DNA of 64,000 nucleotides from Schaedlerella arabinosiphila (GTDB lineage: Bacteria; Bacillota; Clostridia; Lachnospirales; Lachnospiraceae), in assembly GCF_003885045.1 (NCBI RefSeq), contig NZ_RHJS01000002.1, forward strand, positions 4,891,302 through 4,955,301, read 5' to 3'. Every line of letters starts with the position of its first letter. Positions within the stretch are counted from its first letter, which is position 1. Under the pieces are notes generated by a model. That model was not told the origin of the DNA and did no database searches. It worked only from the letters and a program-made list of their open reading frames with translations. The position numbers were made by a program, and so were the translations under genes. Below are positions 52,381-60,460 of this stretch, piece after piece.

Positions 52381-52743
52381 ATGGAGATAACACACTGCCT
52401 CACGGATGCCAAACATATCCGCCGATTCTTAGATGCCTGTGACGGGAACTGGCATCGCTGTATTTATGTAGAATGTGCCAACTGCAGAGTAAAGAATCCC
52501 TGCAATCAGTCTGGATTCCTGTTCTGTCCGGATTACCGGGCGGTTCCGCTGGTTCTTCCTCTTTCGGATGCAGATATACTTTTCGCCTGCCGTCCGGAAC
52601 CTGGAGAATGCCTTGCAGTATTTAAAGATTCTGTCTTCCTGGATATGTATGCACAATTCCTAAAAGAACAGAAGATCCTCTCTCCGGACTGTCCCTGTAT
52701 GGCGCTGTTAGACATCCAGAATAAGGACTGCTATGACTGGTAA
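52381..52743 (+). CDS. Small cysteine-rich protein, unknown function
   Basis: 120 residues starting MEITHCLTDAKHIRRFLDAC, chosen because TGGAG lies seven bases upstream; the open frame extends back to 52141 inside the adhesin gene. Cysteines in YVECANCRVKNPC, FLFCPDYR and SPDCPCMAL could bind metal. A perfect 8-bp inverted repeat CAGGCAGC/GCTGCCTG (52339-52367) lies just before the ribosome site. No family recognised. Confidence 0.55.
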   Translation: MEITHCLTDAKHIRRFLDACDGNWHRCIYVECANCRVKNPCNQSGFLFCPDYRAVPLVLPLSDADILFACRPEPGECLAVFKDSVFLDMYAQFLKEQKILSPDCPCMALLDIQNKDCYDW

Positions 52744-52831
52744 TAAAGCAGATATATTTATTTTTACATCGATCCGTTGCACTTTTTCTGCCTGTCACGT
52801 ACAGAGAAAAGAAAAACCGGAGGGATGACCT

Positions 52832-53107
52832 ATGAAAAATCTTACCACTATCATACAATTCATTGACCAGACGTTTACCAGCTTAATCTTCATACCCATG
52901 TGCTTTATTTTATACTGTAGGTTCTTTCCTTCCAAAGAAAGAAGCAGACGCATGCGCATTTTTTACCGGGTATGTATCATACTGGTGATTTTGTTCCTGC
53001 TCCGGTATTTCTGTGATAAATTTATTTTTACCGCAATCAACTATCCGAGATTTACAGACAGCGGCCTGTTTCCTCTAATCCAGGCAGTATTTTATCCGGA
53101 AATATGA
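52832..53107 (+). CDS. Small membrane protein of the element
   Basis: 91 residues with two membrane helices (TSLIFIPMCFILYCRFF and VCIILVILFLLRYFCDKFIF) separated by a basic loop (PSKERSRRMR). GGAGGG stands nine bases before the ATG. Function unknown; it sits between the adhesin and the zinc-finger gene. Confidence 0.55.
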   Translation: MKNLTTIIQFIDQTFTSLIFIPMCFILYCRFFPSKERSRRMRIFYRVCIILVILFLLRYFCDKFIFTAINYPRFTDSGLFPLIQAVFYPEI

Positions 53108-53467
53108 TAGCGGACAGCAAGCTTTTTTAGCAAATTAAATTTTCAGGCAAGGAAGGATAAGAAAATCATAAGGTGATTGGGATCTGACAAAAATCCCTTT
53201 CCTACATAAAATCGCATATGAAAGCATCCAAAATAAGCATTGGAAGGTTCTGCATCAGCACAATTTTTCAGTGCTTATTCTTTTACTTTATTACATTAAC
53301 GTATTAACTGGAGGAAATTGGGGAAAAGTCCCAAATTGGCACCTGTTTTTACTCTTGACTTATAGGAATCCCTTGTCAATTTACTTATAATATACGTATA
53401 TAAAACGTAAGAATTGTTATTTTTAAGTATTTTATACATATACAAAACGTAAGAGAGGTGAACATTT
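53108..53467. promoter_or_regulatory. Intergenic region with two 22-bp direct repeats
   Basis: No gene. Two 22-bp imperfect direct repeats at 53391-53412 and 53433-53454 share the core AAAACGTAAGA and differ at three positions, 42 bp apart start to start (four DNA turns). The second ends just before the ribosome site of the next gene. TTGACT and TATAAT occur nearby but are not at promoter spacing. Confidence 0.5.
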
Positions 53468-53878
53468 ATGAAAAAACAGACAATACGCTGCCCATACTGC
53501 GGCAGTCCTGCAATCTTAAAAGATGCTTCCTATATATATGGCCATCATTCATCCGGGGGGAGGGTCTATGTATGCAGCCGCTTTCCGGCCTGTGATTCCT
53601 ATGTAGGCGTCCATCAGGGGACATCCTTACCGAAAGGCTCCCTGGCGAACCGTACGCTCCGTAAGAAACGCATCCAGGCACATCAGATTTTCGACCAGCT
53701 CTGGAGAAAGGGGATCTTCAGCCGCGAAGAGGCTTACCGGTGGATTGGAGATAAATTCTGTCTGCAAACGCGTCAGGCACATATCGGGAATTTCAGCGAT
53801 TATATGTGCGACCAGCTGATACAGGAAGCTTCCAAAGTTCTACAGAATAACCTCATACCGCTTGGTATGGCCGGATAA
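53468..53878 (+). CDS. Zinc-finger protein (DUF3268-like)
   Basis: 136 residues. The N-terminal zinc ribbon IRCPYCGSPAILKDASYIY with VYVCSRFPACDSYVG provides four cysteines; the basic middle (GSLANRTLRKKRIQAHQIFDQLW) and a helical end follow. The order of motifs fits the DUF3268 zinc-finger family often found on Clostridial elements and phages. GAGAGGTG precedes the ATG. It runs in an operon with the sigma-like gene. Confidence 0.7.
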   Translation: MKKQTIRCPYCGSPAILKDASYIYGHHSSGGRVYVCSRFPACDSYVGVHQGTSLPKGSLANRTLRKKRIQAHQIFDQLWRKGIFSREEAYRWIGDKFCLQTRQAHIGNFSDYMCDQLIQEASKVLQNNLIPLGMAG

Positions 53879-53890
53879 AGGAGGGATACC

Positions 53891-54475
53891 ATGGATGGAA
53901 TCATGAGTTATGAACAGAAACAGCTTGTAACCACTCATTTAAGCCTTGTTCCCCGGATGGTGCGGGCACTTACCAGAAGCTTTTCCCATCTGTCTCAGGA
54001 TGAGTTTGACGAGCTGACACAGACCGGATATCTTGCCCTGTGCAATGCCGCCATGAAATGCAGTCCCACACAGCCGTTCCCGCCATATGCAAGGGCGGCA
54101 ATCCGGAATGCCATTTATGATTACTGGCGGGACTGCGGAAAACGTAAAAGCGCGTTCTGCTCTCTGGATGCAATCCTTACTGCCGAAGATGGCAGTACCT
54201 ATGAACCGGAATTTATGCTCTGTAAAACAGACGCACTGTCCCCAGAACAGGCGGTGCTGTCGAAAGAATCCGACTCTTACCTGAAGAGACTGGAATGTGC
54301 AGGCAGTAATCACCTGAAAAAAGGGATTATCTCACTCCGTCTCCAGCAGAGCGGATACACCAGCGCGGAAGTGGCAAAGCTCTACAAAGTCCCTTCCAAC
54401 CATGTCCGGGCATGGCAGAGCAAAGCAAGGAAACAGTTGAGAGAAGATCAGGAATTATATGCACTTTTAGCGTAA
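53891..54475 (+). CDS. Sigma-70-family RNA polymerase factor of the element
   Basis: 194 residues. Region 2 can be read in LVPRMVRALTRSFSHLSQDEFDELTQTGYLALCNAAMKC with FPPYARAAIRNAIYDYWRD. Region 4 lies in KKGIISLRLQQSGYTSAEVAKLYKVPSNHVRAWQSKARKQL. Region 3 is missing, as in short SigB/SigF-like and ECF-like factors. GGAGGG lies before the ATG. It could direct polymerase to element promoters; which ones is not shown, though the repeats upstream of its operon are candidates. Confidence 0.75.
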   Translation: MDGIMSYEQKQLVTTHLSLVPRMVRALTRSFSHLSQDEFDELTQTGYLALCNAAMKCSPTQPFPPYARAAIRNAIYDYWRDCGKRKSAFCSLDAILTAEDGSTYEPEFMLCKTDALSPEQAVLSKESDSYLKRLECAGSNHLKKGIISLRLQQSGYTSAEVAKLYKVPSNHVRAWQSKARKQLREDQELYALLA

Positions 54476-54513
54476 TTCTAACGGAAAACACATGAAAAGA
54501 GGAGGTACTTTTT

Positions 54514-55200
54514 ATGCTGACATTATACACCGCAATCGGAAACTTAAAAATCAAAAGGGATGAGATGGGAAATCCAGTACCGGTAGTCATCAATAACAGG
54601 CAGGAATATGGATTATCCGAACATGAACTTGTACTGTGGAGCTGTCTTGCTTTCCAGATCCTACAGATCTATGAACTGGAGAAGGCGTATAGCAAACGGC
54701 TTGCAGATTCCGGCCGCCCGGAAGGACTTTCCTTTTCCCATTACTTAAACCGCCTGCTTCTGCGGGGACTGATCGTAAAGGGTGACGGGCTGACCGGCGT
54801 GGACGCCCTGTACCGGCTCCTTGGAAAACTGCATATCCAGCCGATTACTGACCATTTTTCGGTACGGCTCTTCACCTGCATCCAGCTCTATCTGGAGGGG
54901 AAAATAAGGTTTCGTGATTTCGGGCGGTATCTGAGGAAAGAGAAATGCGATCCAATGGAAGATACTGTCCTGGAACTCGCTAAAGCGACGGAACTTACCA
55001 CCGCAGAACTGCTCGCCTGTGTAGAACAGGGGGCAAAAACAAAAAACCCGAAGGAAGTATGGGATCTGCTCTATGAAGATACGGATGCGACCTACGAATC
55101 ACTGGCAGATGAGGCACAGCTTCTCCACGTCCAGTATCCGGTACTGCAGGCAATCGGGAACCTATACCTTAACAAACAGATTTCATTTCAGCAGTTTTGA
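54514..55200 (+). CDS. Conserved element protein, unknown function
   Basis: 228 residues, mostly helical and soluble. Landmarks are SEHELVLWSCLAFQILQIYELEKAY, GLSFSHYLNRLLLRGLIVKGDGLTG and FSVRLFTCIQLYLEGKIRF. It has the GAGGAGG site nine bases before the ATG. A helix-turn-helix cannot be excluded in the RLLLRGLIVKG part. It is followed after ten bases by a tiny membrane frame. Confidence 0.55.
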   Translation: MLTLYTAIGNLKIKRDEMGNPVPVVINNRQEYGLSEHELVLWSCLAFQILQIYELEKAYSKRLADSGRPEGLSFSHYLNRLLLRGLIVKGDGLTGVDALYRLLGKLHIQPITDHFSVRLFTCIQLYLEGKIRFRDFGRYLRKEKCDPMEDTVLELAKATELTTAELLACVEQGAKTKNPKEVWDLLYEDTDATYESLADEAQLLHVQYPVLQAIGNLYLNKQISFQQF

Positions 55201-55210
55201 AAGGAGAACT

Positions 55211-55333
55211 ATGCCAAAACCATTATTATCAAAGCTGATTGCCCAAGCGGCAGTCGGCTTTTTCTTTGCTATTAGTCATGTTTGGAATACAATTTATATC
55301 ATCAAGGAAAAAATAGGACATATAATATATTAG
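55211..55333 (+). CDS. 40-residue hydrophobic peptide
   Basis: MPKPLLSKLIAQAAVGFFFAI continues to a short tail KEKIGHIIY. AAAGGAG lies five bases before the ATG, ten bases after the preceding stop. One membrane helix. The tail may be cut by the cargo that begins at 55377, since the same AATAGGACAT string ends it as occurs at the other cargo border (21428). Confidence 0.5.
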   Translation: MPKPLLSKLIAQAAVGFFFAISHVWNTIYIIKEKIGHIIY

Positions 55334-55376
55334 AAAGTTGTTTCTATGATAACTGTAAACAGAAAAGAGGTTTGAC

Positions 55377-57521
55377 ATGCTTGGAAACTGGGAGTATACT
55401 TTGAACAAAAAGATAATAAGAAAGGAAAACTATCTGATGACTTTAGAAAGTATACTTAAAAATATAACTAAAAAAGAACATTGTTTTGAATTAAAAAGTA
55501 AAAATCAGACCATACGGTATATTCAAGAAAACGAATATCGCGAAGATGTATATAAATATATAGAACCTCAATTTATTGAATCATTTAGAAAAAGAATAGA
55601 TAAGTCTAGATTTCTATTGTTTTCCGCACCGGGAGCGACTGGAAAAACGGCATTAGCTAAACATATTTGCTATACAAAAAATGGTATATACTGGGATTTG
55701 CCTGAAAATAAGATTGCGGAATATAGTTTTCAAGGTGCTATTGCGGAATCCGTGGGTTTTGAAAATATGAGCGATTTTATAAAAAGTATTGTAGATGGAG
55801 AAAATTTTTTAGTTATAGACGCATTTGATGAAGCAGAAGCCAGTTCAGGAAGGTCCGGTGTTGAATACTTTTTGAGGGATTTGAATGATGTAACCCAAAA
55901 AAGTAACGAAACATGCGCTATTCTTCTAGCTCGAACAGAAAGCGCAATTTTTATTAAAGACTTTATGTACAAGAATAATATTTCTTTTACACATTATGAA
56001 ATTGGATATTTTGCAGAGTATAATTCTAAATTTTATATACAAAATAAATTAGAAAGAGATAAAGTTGAAATATCTACGATTGTTACTGAATGTATTGATG
56101 AGCAATTTCGTGAAATCTATAGAATTTTTCAGAATGGTAGTGCAAATGAATTTTTGGGATATGCTCCTGTTTTAGATGCGTTAGCAGCGTCATATAGCAA
56201 GGAAAAGAACACTGTTAATTTGTTAAAAAATATTACAAGCGGTGAAAATAGTTGTAATTTAATATTAAAAATCTTAGATGATTTATTGCAAAGAGAACAT
56301 AACAAATTTATTAAGGCATTAAAAAATAAATTTTCAAAAATTGAAGAAGATATAGAATGGGATGTTTTATATAAAAAAGAAGAACAACTTTACCGAATTA
56401 TTGGAATGATGTTATTCGAAGACACAACAATGTTTGGCGAAATAAGTGAAGCAATACCCATAGATTATAGAGACGAATATTTAGAGGTTATTAATACACA
56501 GTTACCTCAACATCCTTTTTTACGCGTAAAAAATATAGATAATAACGCGATTTATGAATTTACAGGTCCAGCATTTAAAGATTATGTAATTGCTTATGGT
56601 CTTGCTTCAAATGAAATGTCTGAATTTGTTAATGAATTTCTGGCAAATAATTCAAAATATTGTCCATCACAGATGCTTATTGAATTTTATGAGATTTTCT
56701 CTAAAAAATTGATATTAGGAGAATATATTCCATTAATGTATAACTCTTTTAAGGCGCACGCTCAATTAGGTGACATGACGGCATTATATATAAGTGGTGA
56801 TAAAAAAGAATGTTATATTGAATTCAATTTAAAAAGGGAAGATAAAGATATATATAATACGACATTTTTGCTAAATGATATTGAAAAAGGTATCTATATT
56901 AGTCAACTACAAAATTGTTATATTGACATTGCTGGAAGTGTATATATTGGTAACGCTTCCGGCGAAGCAAGAATTAATAACTCTGTTATTATTTGTGATA
57001 AATTGATTTGGAGTAGTGAACAGATTTTGATTGAAGCATATTCACCAGGAGAGAGTATTTTAATTGGAAATACTTTTGAGGTATCTTCCAACATTAATCC
57101 CAGGTTTGAAATAAAAGTGGATAATAAAACAAACTTAAAAATATCGGCAAGTAATTTAGGAAATTATTATAAATTACTAAAATATAAAGATGATAATGTA
57201 TTAGAATCTGAAGATGTTGGTTTTATTAATTTTTCATATATTATTAGACGTATTTTTAGTTGTTTAAGATCCCATAGTAAAGATACACCGGCAAGAAAGA
57301 TGGATTTTATTGATAACAGAATTATTAATAAAAATGAGGGAAAAAGAAAAATCTTGGACTTTCTTTTAATGGAAAAGTTACTTTATACAGATGAACAGGA
57401 CTGGCTATATAAATTAGATACAGACAAGTTATCGGCTTTTGGAATCACTTGGAATGATGTACGGAATGGAGATTTTACTTCATTGCAAGGATTATATAAA
57501 AAATATAATTCACAAATGTAG
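55377..57521 (+). CDS. Large P-loop NTPase of an AT-rich cargo island (STAND-like, candidate defence protein)
   Basis: 714 residues. Walker A FSAPGATGKTAL (~80-91) and Walker B FLVIDAFDEAEASSGR (~143-158) define the NTPase, with ILLARTESA as a sensor-like Arg strand. Residues ~215-440 are helical. A beta-rich segment with many Ile/Tyr/Asn (~460-610, GIYISQLQNCYIDIAGSVYIGN) recalls a right-handed helix or sensor domain. The end (RKILDFLLMEKLLYTDEQDW) resembles a winged helix. Start at 55377 has AGAGG; an ATG at 55437 is an alternative. Strongly AT-rich, single gene. Confidence 0.62.
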   Translation: MLGNWEYTLNKKIIRKENYLMTLESILKNITKKEHCFELKSKNQTIRYIQENEYREDVYKYIEPQFIESFRKRIDKSRFLLFSAPGATGKTALAKHICYTKNGIYWDLPENKIAEYSFQGAIAESVGFENMSDFIKSIVDGENFLVIDAFDEAEASSGRSGVEYFLRDLNDVTQKSNETCAILLARTESAIFIKDFMYKNNISFTHYEIGYFAEYNSKFYIQNKLERDKVEISTIVTECIDEQFREIYRIFQNGSANEFLGYAPVLDALAASYSKEKNTVNLLKNITSGENSCNLILKILDDLLQREHNKFIKALKNKFSKIEEDIEWDVLYKKEEQLYRIIGMMLFEDTTMFGEISEAIPIDYRDEYLEVINTQLPQHPFLRVKNIDNNAIYEFTGPAFKDYVIAYGLASNEMSEFVNEFLANNSKYCPSQMLIEFYEIFSKKLILGEYIPLMYNSFKAHAQLGDMTALYISGDKKECYIEFNLKREDKDIYNTTFLLNDIEKGIYISQLQNCYIDIAGSVYIGNASGEARINNSVIICDKLIWSSEQILIEAYSPGESILIGNTFEVSSNINPRFEIKVDNKTNLKISASNLGNYYKLLKYKDDNVLESEDVGFINFSYIIRRIFSCLRSHSKDTPARKMDFIDNRIINKNEGKRKILDFLLMEKLLYTDEQDWLYKLDTDKLSAFGITWNDVRNGDFTSLQGLYKKYNSQM

Positions 57522-57585
57522 AAAGCATTATAACGAATTTTCAAGCTAACATGTTTTACTCTCTTTGCTATTTATAACTTTTGCT

Positions 57586-57880
57586 GAATTATTCGAACCT
57601 TCGGTACGTTGCCGCACACCATCTTAGCATGATTGCACGTTCGACCACTCAGACACGTAAACATAAAGTGGATGGGTTAGGGCGCAAGATGTCCGGCGAT
57701 ATCTTGCGCTCTAAAACAGATTCACGATCTGCTGGACTACCGTTATCTATGGCCACATCAATCCCCATGTGGCGTTTCCAGTGGACCATGCTTAGCACCG
57801 ACCGAAGCAGCGCGGAGACCTTGAACCCAATATCTCCGGCTTGAAAGGCCGGTGTCCTGACCTTTTAAACTAGGGGACCC
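57586..57880 (-). other. Row of degenerate tRNA-like structures
   Basis: On the minus strand, 57814-57880 has a D-arm and a perfect anticodon arm CCGGC-CTTTCAA-GCCGG (Glu UUC) but its T-arm and acceptor do not pair. 57586-57657 has a Ser-like D-arm GAGTGGTCGAAC, loop ATGCTAA (Ser GCU) and GGTTCGAAT. Around 57717-57734 a 5-bp stem with loop TCGTGAA resembles an anticodon arm. Between them GCGCAAGAT/ATCTTGCGC and GCCACAT/ATGTGGC are perfect hairpins. None is a normal tRNA. Confidence 0.5.
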
Positions 57881-57918
57881 TACTGCAGGCTTTCACCTGC
57901 ATATTTTATCTATTTTCT

Positions 57919-58170
57919 TCATGCACCTATCTGCATCGGAATTACTGTATTTACCACCAAAATATCATCCAGGCTTACCTGAAGCACTGCTGCAAGTACG
58001 ACCAGATTATCTATGGATGGTAACGCTGCGCTTTGCTGCCACTTGTATATCGCTTGCGGTGTGGCAAATCCGAAAATATTCTGCAAATCCTTTACTGATA
58101 AGTTTGCCTGCTTCCTCAACCTGTTAATGTTCTTTCCTGTCCGTATCATATTTATTGTCGGCAGATCCAT
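57919..58170 (-). CDS. XRE-family helix-turn-helix regulator
   Basis: 83 residues, MDLPTINMIRTGKNINRLR to VSLDDILVVNTV. The helix-turn-helix is LSVKDLQNIFGFATPQAIYKWQQ. ATG 58170 is used since AGGAGGTG stands eight bases upstream. Closely similar short regulators are frequent on Clostridial chromosomes and elements. It starts 42 bases from the 3' end of a tRNA-Lys gene on the same strand. Confidence 0.8.
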   Translation of the reverse strand: MDLPTINMIRTGKNINRLRKQANLSVKDLQNIFGFATPQAIYKWQQSAALPSIDNLVVLAAVLQVSLDDILVVNTVIPMQIGA

Positions 58171-58212
58171 GTTCATTCACCTCCTGTCATTTTACAAATA
58201 TCCAGGCGGTAC

Positions 58213-58285
58213 TGCCCCATGTGAGATTCGAACTCACGGCCGCTCGATTAAAAGTCGAGTGCTCTGCCAGCTGAGCTAATGGAGC
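58213..58285 (-). tRNA. tRNA-Lys (anticodon UUU)
   Basis: 73 bases without encoded CCA. Acceptor GCTCCAT pairs with ATGGGGC (one G-U), discriminator A. D-arm AGCTCAGCTGGCAGAGC, anticodon arm CTCGA-CTTTTAA-TCGAG, T-arm GTGAG-TTCGAAT-CTCAC all pair. Intact, unlike the tRNA-like pieces at 57586-57880. Confidence 0.93.
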
Positions 58286-58419
58286 GTGTACAGAAAACCT
58301 TCCGTTGGAATTTTCTGCTTTCTAAGACAAAAAATACCGCCTACCTCATACAAGATAAGTGGCATCTGATATCCATGTTTTTATCTGTCAGTCTCCTGTA
58401 TAGAAAGACAGCTTTTTAA

Positions 58420-58698
58420 TCACACAGTTATTTTCCGTTTTCTTACCTTACATGAGCGTACCAAAATCAAACCCTGCTTTTTTTCTTTACTGTGCAGCGT
58501 CTCATAATGTTCACTATTCAGGCAATATACGAAATTAACTGTTGTCATGATTCTTTCCTTTCTGGACTTATTTTCGTCCGCTTTATTTTTATCTGTACTC
58601 ACTATATCACCAATATCACGCTTTGTCATTATACTGGTAATATATTCTTTTATAAACTTATGCTCAAAGGACCAAATAAAATTTCCCCATATCTTCAT
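58420..58698 (-). CDS. Small protein, third gene of a coupled set
   Basis: Open frame of 92 residues whose ATG overlaps the preceding stop (ATGA). It is basic and without recognised domains. A second start at 58548 (MTTVNFVYCLNSEHYETLH) has AAAGGA upstream and gives 42 residues, which may be the true product. Which one is used cannot be settled from sequence. Confidence 0.4.
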   Translation of the reverse strand: MKIWGNFIWSFEHKFIKEYITSIMTKRDIGDIVSTDKNKADENKSRKERIMTTVNFVYCLNSEHYETLHSKEKKQGLILVRSCKVRKRKITV

Positions 58699-58856
58699 AT
58701 CTTCTTCATTTCAAACATTTCTGTTATCTCGTCATTACATTCGTCGATATCATCTGGAATCTTATATTTCCCATTTGCAATTCCCAAAATCCGTTTCGCA
58801 TCAGTTTCGGATAAATGCTTGTACAATAACTCTGCCTGTTCTTTTAATTCTGTCAT
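58695..58856 (-). CDS. 53-residue antitoxin-like small protein
   Basis: MTELKEQAELLYKHLSETD begins the frame, which continues with AKRILGIANGKYKIPDDIDECNDEI and ends EMFEMKKI. The GKYKIPDDID segment and acidic end recall small RelB/antitoxin-like proteins of elements. Its ATG overlaps the stop of the gene before (ATGA) and its stop overlaps the start of the gene after. No toxin is recognised beside it. Confidence 0.5.
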   Translation of the reverse strand: MTELKEQAELLYKHLSETDAKRILGIANGKYKIPDDIDECNDEITEMFEMKKI

Positions 58857-59104
58857 CCTTTCAAGCCTCTTGCCTGCCTGTCCATGTCTTCCACAACAAT
58901 ATCATAAATTTCTCCCAGGGAAGCACAATATTCCAACACCTCCCAGGGTTCATTTGTATGGGAATGGATTTTTATTAATTCCTCGTCCCCAACCACCAGC
59001 AGACAATCCCCCTTAAAGTTCTCCGTAAAATATTCACTTATCACATCTTCATCAAGGCCTTCTCCTTCAATCAATAATTGCGTATCATACCGAAATTCTA
59101 ACAT
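58853..59104 (-). CDS. Small stand-alone DAK/FakA C-terminal-like protein
   Basis: 83 residues. The text YDTQLLIEGEGLDEDVISEYF, then DCLLVVGDEELIKIHSHTNEPWEVLEYCASLGEIYDIVVEDMDRQ, is the C-terminal domain seen in FakA-type dihydroxyacetone-kinase-like proteins (SLVVVGDxxLxKVHxHTN pattern). The kinase part is missing. GGTGG lies before ATG 59104; a GTG at 59116 is less likely. It heads a chain of three ATGA-overlapping genes. Its role without the kinase domain is unknown. Confidence 0.62.
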   Translation of the reverse strand: MLEFRYDTQLLIEGEGLDEDVISEYFTENFKGDCLLVVGDEELIKIHSHTNEPWEVLEYCASLGEIYDIVVEDMDRQARGLKG

Positions 59105-59130
59105 CTGTTCAACCACCCTTCCTGTCCTGA

Positions 59131-59631
59131 TTACTTAAAATAGAGTTCACATAATTCCTTTTCGCCCTTATCCGCATCATCATGATCACCCTTTTCTCCT
59201 ATGCCTTCCAGGCTGGCATATGCCTCCATTAGCTGCTCATATGAAGCATACGGTTCCAGTCCGAGCTCTTCCCATGTCGTTCCATAAGGCATGCCCCCAC
59301 TTGTATATCCTGCAATAAAGGCAAACCTGTCATCCGAATCTGCATACAAAAAAGCTTCTTCTTCCATCAGCTTCTGTCTTTTTTTCGCATGTTTCTGCCG
59401 GATCCGTTCCTCCTCGCTGCGCTTTACAGCCTCCAGATACTCCTGTGTAAATTCCACGCCTATCGCCTGAAGGTCAGAAAGCGCTGTATTGATATCAACG
59501 TGGAACCGCTTCCGGTAATTCCTTGCCATATGCTTCGGTGTCCCATTATAAGTCAGAATCCATTGTCTTGCTTTTTGTAAACGTATTTCTTTTCTCATCG
59601 TTTTCGATGAACCCTTATTTTTTCTTCCCAT
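59131..59631 (-). CDS. Basic element protein, unknown function
   Basis: 166 residues starting MGRKNKGSSKTMRKE. The N-terminal half is helical and basic (RLQKARQWILTYNGTPKHMARNYRKRF, then DINTALSDLQAIGVEFTQEYLEAVKRS), which could be a DNA-binding helix-turn-helix; the C-terminal half (GYTSGGMPYGTTWEELGLEPYASYEQL) is acidic. It precedes the three coupled genes on the same strand. Similar proteins occur on Clostridial elements in my memory, without known function. Confidence 0.6.
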   Translation of the reverse strand: MGRKNKGSSKTMRKEIRLQKARQWILTYNGTPKHMARNYRKRFHVDINTALSDLQAIGVEFTQEYLEAVKRSEEERIRQKHAKKRQKLMEEEAFLYADSDDRFAFIAGYTSGGMPYGTTWEELGLEPYASYEQLMEAYASLEGIGEKGDHDDADKGEKELCELYFK

Positions 59632-59636
59632 AATCA

Positions 59637-59755
59637 CCACTGTTTGAATTCCAGTTCCACTCTTGCAATTTCTTCTACTTCATGTATTGATTTTTCATAT
59701 GACCATAACGGAAGTACCTGCACCAATCAGGACAAAGCCAAACAGAGATTTCGCT
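59637..59755 (-). pseudogene. C-terminal remnant upstream of the basic element protein
   Basis: A frame reading VQVLPLWSYEKSIHEVEEI to VELEFKQW ends at about 59637, but its upstream part runs into stops and then into the toxin copy 2. It looks like the tail of a gene broken by the toxin-antitoxin module. Confidence 0.35.
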
Positions 59756-59758
59756 GGC

Positions 59759-60172
59759 TTATTTCATGTTCAACAAAAATTCTTCAGGACTATATACTGT
59801 TAGAGCTGCCTTTTTATAGTCGCCAAGGTTTCTTGTAACAATACAGTCCATTTCCTCACGGATCGCAGATTCTGTCATAACTGCATCCTCAAAGTCCGAA
59901 AGATTGGACGATATTGCCTTACGGCAGTCCATTCCAGCCGTGTCCAGTAATCCAAACAGGCAAAACAGCTTGTTTAGAATTTGTCTGGTTTCTTGATCGC
60001 TATGTGTGCATCTATGTGTGAGATAGTAAATATCAGTAACAGATTTAGCAGTCAGGAATCCTTCAAACTGCTTATTTGCCGCTCCCAGAAATATCTCCTG
60101 GGCCTCCTTAAAGAAAGGCTCCCGGCTCTGCAGTGCATCAATCACAATACAGGTATCTATCAATGCTCTCAT
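59759..60172 (-). CDS. PIN-domain toxin (copy 2)
   Basis: 137 residues, about 88% identical by direct reading to the toxin at 1742-2155. The acidic positions of the PIN site are kept (LIDTCIVIDAL, SDFEDAVMTESA, DCIVTRNLGDY). Differences gather at residues 16-30, 60-61, 81-87 and the end. It starts within the stop of its antitoxin (ATGA). Both copies are on the minus strand, 58 kb apart. Confidence 0.82.
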   Translation of the reverse strand: MRALIDTCIVIDALQSREPFFKEAQEIFLGAANKQFEGFLTAKSVTDIYYLTHRCTHSDQETRQILNKLFCLFGLLDTAGMDCRKAISSNLSDFEDAVMTESAIREEMDCIVTRNLGDYKKAALTVYSPEEFLLNMK

Positions 60173-60384
60173 ATTTTATTTCGCCTTTCTTCCTGAGCTT
60201 CTTCAAGTGTCATTTCAGCAGGTACGCTGCCAAATAATGACTGTGCCATGCTGACCCGGTCCTGAAATGGATTCGTCAGTTTTGCAACTATTTTCCCGTT
60301 CTTTGTAATAAAAACATCTTCTTTTTCTGCAAGAAGCAGATACTTGCCAAGATTAAGCTTTAATTCTGTAGCCGTAATAGACAT
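60169..60384 (-). CDS. Phd/YefM-like antitoxin (copy 2)
   Basis: 71 residues, SITATELKLNLGKYLLLAEKE and onward, nearly identical to the antitoxin at 2152-2367 (differences include S/G, V/I, K/Q and H/R). GGAGGG precedes ATG 60384. The upstream region keeps the promoter (TTGTTG-N17-TATAAT) and a related palindrome around 60428-60460. Such close antitoxins may cross-neutralise the other toxin. Confidence 0.8.
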   Translation of the reverse strand: MSITATELKLNLGKYLLLAEKEDVFITKNGKIVAKLTNPFQDRVSMAQSLFGSVPAEMTLEEAQEERRNKI

Positions 60385-60414
60385 TGTGAATCCCTCCTTC
60401 ATCTCATATTACTT

Positions 60415-60460
60415 TTATTATATCCTATTTGAACGATTCCAACAATAAAATCGTTCGAAA
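60415..60460 (-). promoter_or_regulatory. Promoter and operator of toxin-antitoxin copy 2
   Basis: TTGTTG, 17 bases, TATAAT on the minus strand, with arms TTTGAACGAT and ATCGTTCGAAA (60428-60437, 60450-60460). One base is missing from the left arm compared with copy 1. Confidence 0.6.

Noticed and set aside
53337..53342. A third LytTR-type promoter before the zinc-finger gene
   Set aside because: Only a single TGGCAC is present; no partner at 21 bp and no CATATGTTAAAAT follows.
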